Source of the DNA: Pyropia yezoensis
Lineage: Eukaryota; Rhodophyta; Bangiophyceae; Bangiales; Bangiaceae
DNA length: 64,000 nucleotides
Reading direction: 5' to 3'
Assembly (NCBI GenBank): GCA_009829735.1
Contig: CM020618.1
Location: forward strand, 27,380,894 to 27,444,893
Numbering within the stretch: the first letter of the stretch is position 1; every line of letters starts with the position of its first letter. The notes below the pieces were generated by a model that was not told the DNA's origin, did not search any database, and saw only the letters and a list, made by a program, of their open reading frames with translations. Both the position numbers and the translations under genes were made by a program. Of this stretch, positions 62,301 to 64,000 are shown piece by piece.

Positions 62301-62564
62301 AATCTCAAGAGATCTTGCGGCACTGTCTATCTAGGCCTTGTTGATAATTGCCCTCGTTGCGCAATGCATTGGACGTGTTTCGGCGACGAAAACTTGGGTG
62401 TAATCTAGACGCCGCCGTGGGCAACGGAGCAAAGTTGCCGCCAGTGGTCCTGCACCTGTGTGCCCCATTGTTTCTGCGCTTGACTGAGCCCACCCCGCTT
62501 CATCTCCGCTACCTCTTCCCCGTCGGCTGCTCACACCTGCACACATCCATCTCTCTGCACTCTC
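59373..62564. other. Non-coding region with degenerate dispersed/tandem repeats
   Basis: C-rich sequence in which related blocks recur at irregular spacing: TTCCTG...TGAC(C)AG...GCTGGC at 60107, 60392 and 60862, and two ~150-bp blocks at 61558 and 61706 sharing TCTGGCCAC / TCCGGCCAC...CGTTCGT...CTC-TCCCCCA. They look like an old, decayed satellite or transposon interior. Frames here are Pro/Arg-rich and without motifs. The segment 62100-62564 is unremarkable. Confidence 0.45.
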
Positions 62565-63278
62565 ATGCTGCCTACCAGCGCTATGTCTGGCCACTTTCTC
62601 TTCGGCGGGGACTGCGTCAGCGTCTTCGAGACGGACTGTGCTGCCCGCAGATGCGTGCCTGACAACGCCCGTGCGCTTTGTCTCCCTTCAACCGACTTCA
62701 CCATGGCGCACTGTCGTACAGTGGAGCAGGCCAAGGCGGCAGTGGCTGCCATTGTGTCGGAGGCGACCGACTCAAGCCGGCGGACTTGGACGCGTTGGGT
62801 AGGGTTCGAGAGTGTCTGGACTTCCCGTGTGCGTGTACACGCCGTCGCGATCTTCTCTGGCTTCTCTGCGGCCGTGCTTCCTCTCTGCTACTTGAGTGGT
62901 GTTCTGCCCGCGGAGTGGAGCGATTTGCTGCAGAGCCGCAGCATCGTCAAAGCTTGCGGCTCGGACATCCCTTTGGCCAACTCGGTGGCGGCAGTGGGCG
63001 CCCATCTTAAACATACACGCGACATTGCCGACCTGGCGTTGGAGACCGCCATCGCCTCCCCGCTGTCCAACCTGTCCGACTTCTTGTTCAATGTGCAAAT
63101 GACGATTGTGCCGGAGGAGCTGGCATTGTGCCAGATGTGTTGGCGGGGACCTTTGAGCGACACACAGGCAGGCGTCTTGGCCATGCATGCGTACGGCGCA
63201 TTCTGTGTCTCGGAGGAGCTATCTGCCCCTTGTTATCCCATGGAGCCTGGCTCTGTTTCTCGGTTTAGTTTCTTTTAG
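62565..63278 (+). CDS. Unidentified open reading frame (237 aa)
   Basis: ATG at 62565 (internal Met at 62583 and 62703). Codon composition and amino-acid balance look coding: mixed helices such as SRVRVHAVAIFSGFSAAVLP, LANSVAAVGAHLKHT and ALETAIASPLSNLSDFLFNV, with no low-complexity runs, in contrast to its surroundings. CVSVFETDCAARRC and CQMCWRG contain Cys pairs. I recognise no family. It could be a host gene, a partial exon or a second frame of the KDZ element; nothing in the sequence decides. Confidence 0.35.
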   Translation: MLPTSAMSGHFLFGGDCVSVFETDCAARRCVPDNARALCLPSTDFTMAHCRTVEQAKAAVAAIVSEATDSSRRTWTRWVGFESVWTSRVRVHAVAIFSGFSAAVLPLCYLSGVLPAEWSDLLQSRSIVKACGSDIPLANSVAAVGAHLKHTRDIADLALETAIASPLSNLSDFLFNVQMTIVPEELALCQMCWRGPLSDTQAGVLAMHAYGAFCVSEELSAPCYPMEPGSVSRFSFF

Positions 63279-64000
63279 ATTGTTCATGGATGGGACTGTC
63301 GCTCTCGTGTCTGATAATCTGTTGTGTCGGAGCGAGAGCCTTTATGGCATGCGCATGTTTGGAGTTACGGATTGGCCCCCGTTGGATGGTCGCTCGCACA
63401 TCAGTCGAGTGGCCGCCCAGCCATACGGACTGGACGACAGACAGGTTCGGGACGGTAGTACGCCGAGTCTCATCCGTAGAGACCCCATGCGGGCAGGAAG
63501 CATGAGCGGTCCTGCAGGAGCTCTGCTTCGGCGCAGCGACATAGCCGCTGGGCGTGTGTTTGTGCGCCATGCTGGTCTTTAATGCTCGCGCATGGTTACC
63601 CGGTTGCGTCAACACGACGCTGAAATTCGGACGATTAATTTTTACTTTTTTATATTCACCTCAAAACATGTGTGGAAAACTCGCGCGCTGGTGGCCCGAT
63701 CTGGGTCCTTTACCCACCCCCAACAGCCGGTTCGTGAGCTCTTTTTCCAAAGGGCGAACCGTATCTTCGCCGACACCATCTCTGTCCTTCGCGCTCTTGT
63801 TGCCCCCGGTACCCCTGTCTTACGCTGCATCCTACTCGCTGCGAACGACATACTGCATCCTACTCGCTGCGAACGACATCCTGCTGTTGGAGAGCATCCC
63901 GCGCAGCATTAGGTCGTCTTCACTGCACTCCACGCGGCTCGATTGCGCCAGGCGTCGGGCGCTCGCCCGGTCTCCCTTGCCATCGGGCCCTGTCTCCTCC
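63279..64000. other. Unassigned right end
   Basis: No supported gene. A + strand frame from 63285 to 63582 overlaps the end of the previous frame and has no motif. It contains a 28-bp tandem duplication at 63825-63880. Confidence 0.4.
63825..63880. repeat. 28-bp tandem duplication
   Basis: Two adjacent 28-nt units starting CTGCATCCTACTCGC, differing only at the last base. Confidence 0.9.

Noticed and set aside
1..64000. tRNA or rRNA genes
   Set aside because: No cloverleaf with conserved T-loop (GGTTCRA-type) or rRNA core was noticed by eye. A covariance-model scan could not be run and would be decisive.

Overview
ORGANISM. The window is nuclear DNA of a eukaryote with a very GC-rich genome. 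Genes carry at most a few short GT-AG introns, and all three donors with a clear consensus read GTACGT. Proteins are swollen by poly-Ala and poly-Gly, and homopolymer C/G tracts of 10-33 nt are common. Nup107, BCD1, a nuclear-encoded uS7 and a carotenoid oxygenase, together with chromodomain Ty3/gypsy elements and a KDZ-type transposase, fit an alga. A bangiophyte red alga (Porphyra/Pyropia-like) is my best guess, but it is an inference. LAYOUT 1-16.6 kb, host genes, about 70% GC: a secreted sugar-dehydrogenase-like beta-propeller (1014-2869, +, one intron); organellar-type ribosomal protein S7 (4685-3290, -, three exons); the nucleoporin Nup107 (5254-9008, +, one intron), divergent from S7; a carotenoid cleavage oxygenase (11846-9610, -) whose frame breaks at a C19 run; and the zf-HIT box C/D snoRNP assembly factor BCD1 (16402-13506, -), also frame-broken in a G/C homopolymer zone. 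LAYOUT 17.4-58.0 kb, a Russian-doll transposon nest with lower GC. The outer shell is a KDZ-like DNA transposase gene on + cut into three pieces (17413-17548, 26932-29740, 55739-58013). Chromovirus A1 (17549-26926, TSD CTCTC) sits in its 5' part. A second copy, A2, in the opposite orientation (29741-55733, TSD GTTGG), sits in its middle. A2 pol is split by a TIR element with a TA target duplication (33434-50046). That element is split by a second chromovirus family, B (34375-48781, TSD GAGAG), which holds a 500-N gap flanked by a ~4.2-kb duplication that is probably an assembly error. LAYOUT 58-64 kb: mostly non-coding sequence with degenerate repeats, one candidate small secreted Cys-rich protein and one unidentified reading frame. 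HOW THE PARTS WORK. Both retrotransposon families encode gag (CCHC knuckle) and pol (protease, RT, RNase H, integrase, GPY/F, chromodomain). Pol lies in the -1 frame, and both families have the slippery heptamer GGGAAAC just before the gag stop. Both also carry, between pol and the 3' LTR and on the OPPOSITE strand, an intact ~650-705-codon gene. The A and B versions are diverged but recognisably homologous. This conserved convergent antisense gene is the strongest candidate for an undescribed system. Family A is also saturated with odd-centred palindromes around a CAA(C/G)TTG core, the longest of which abuts the antisense start codon.
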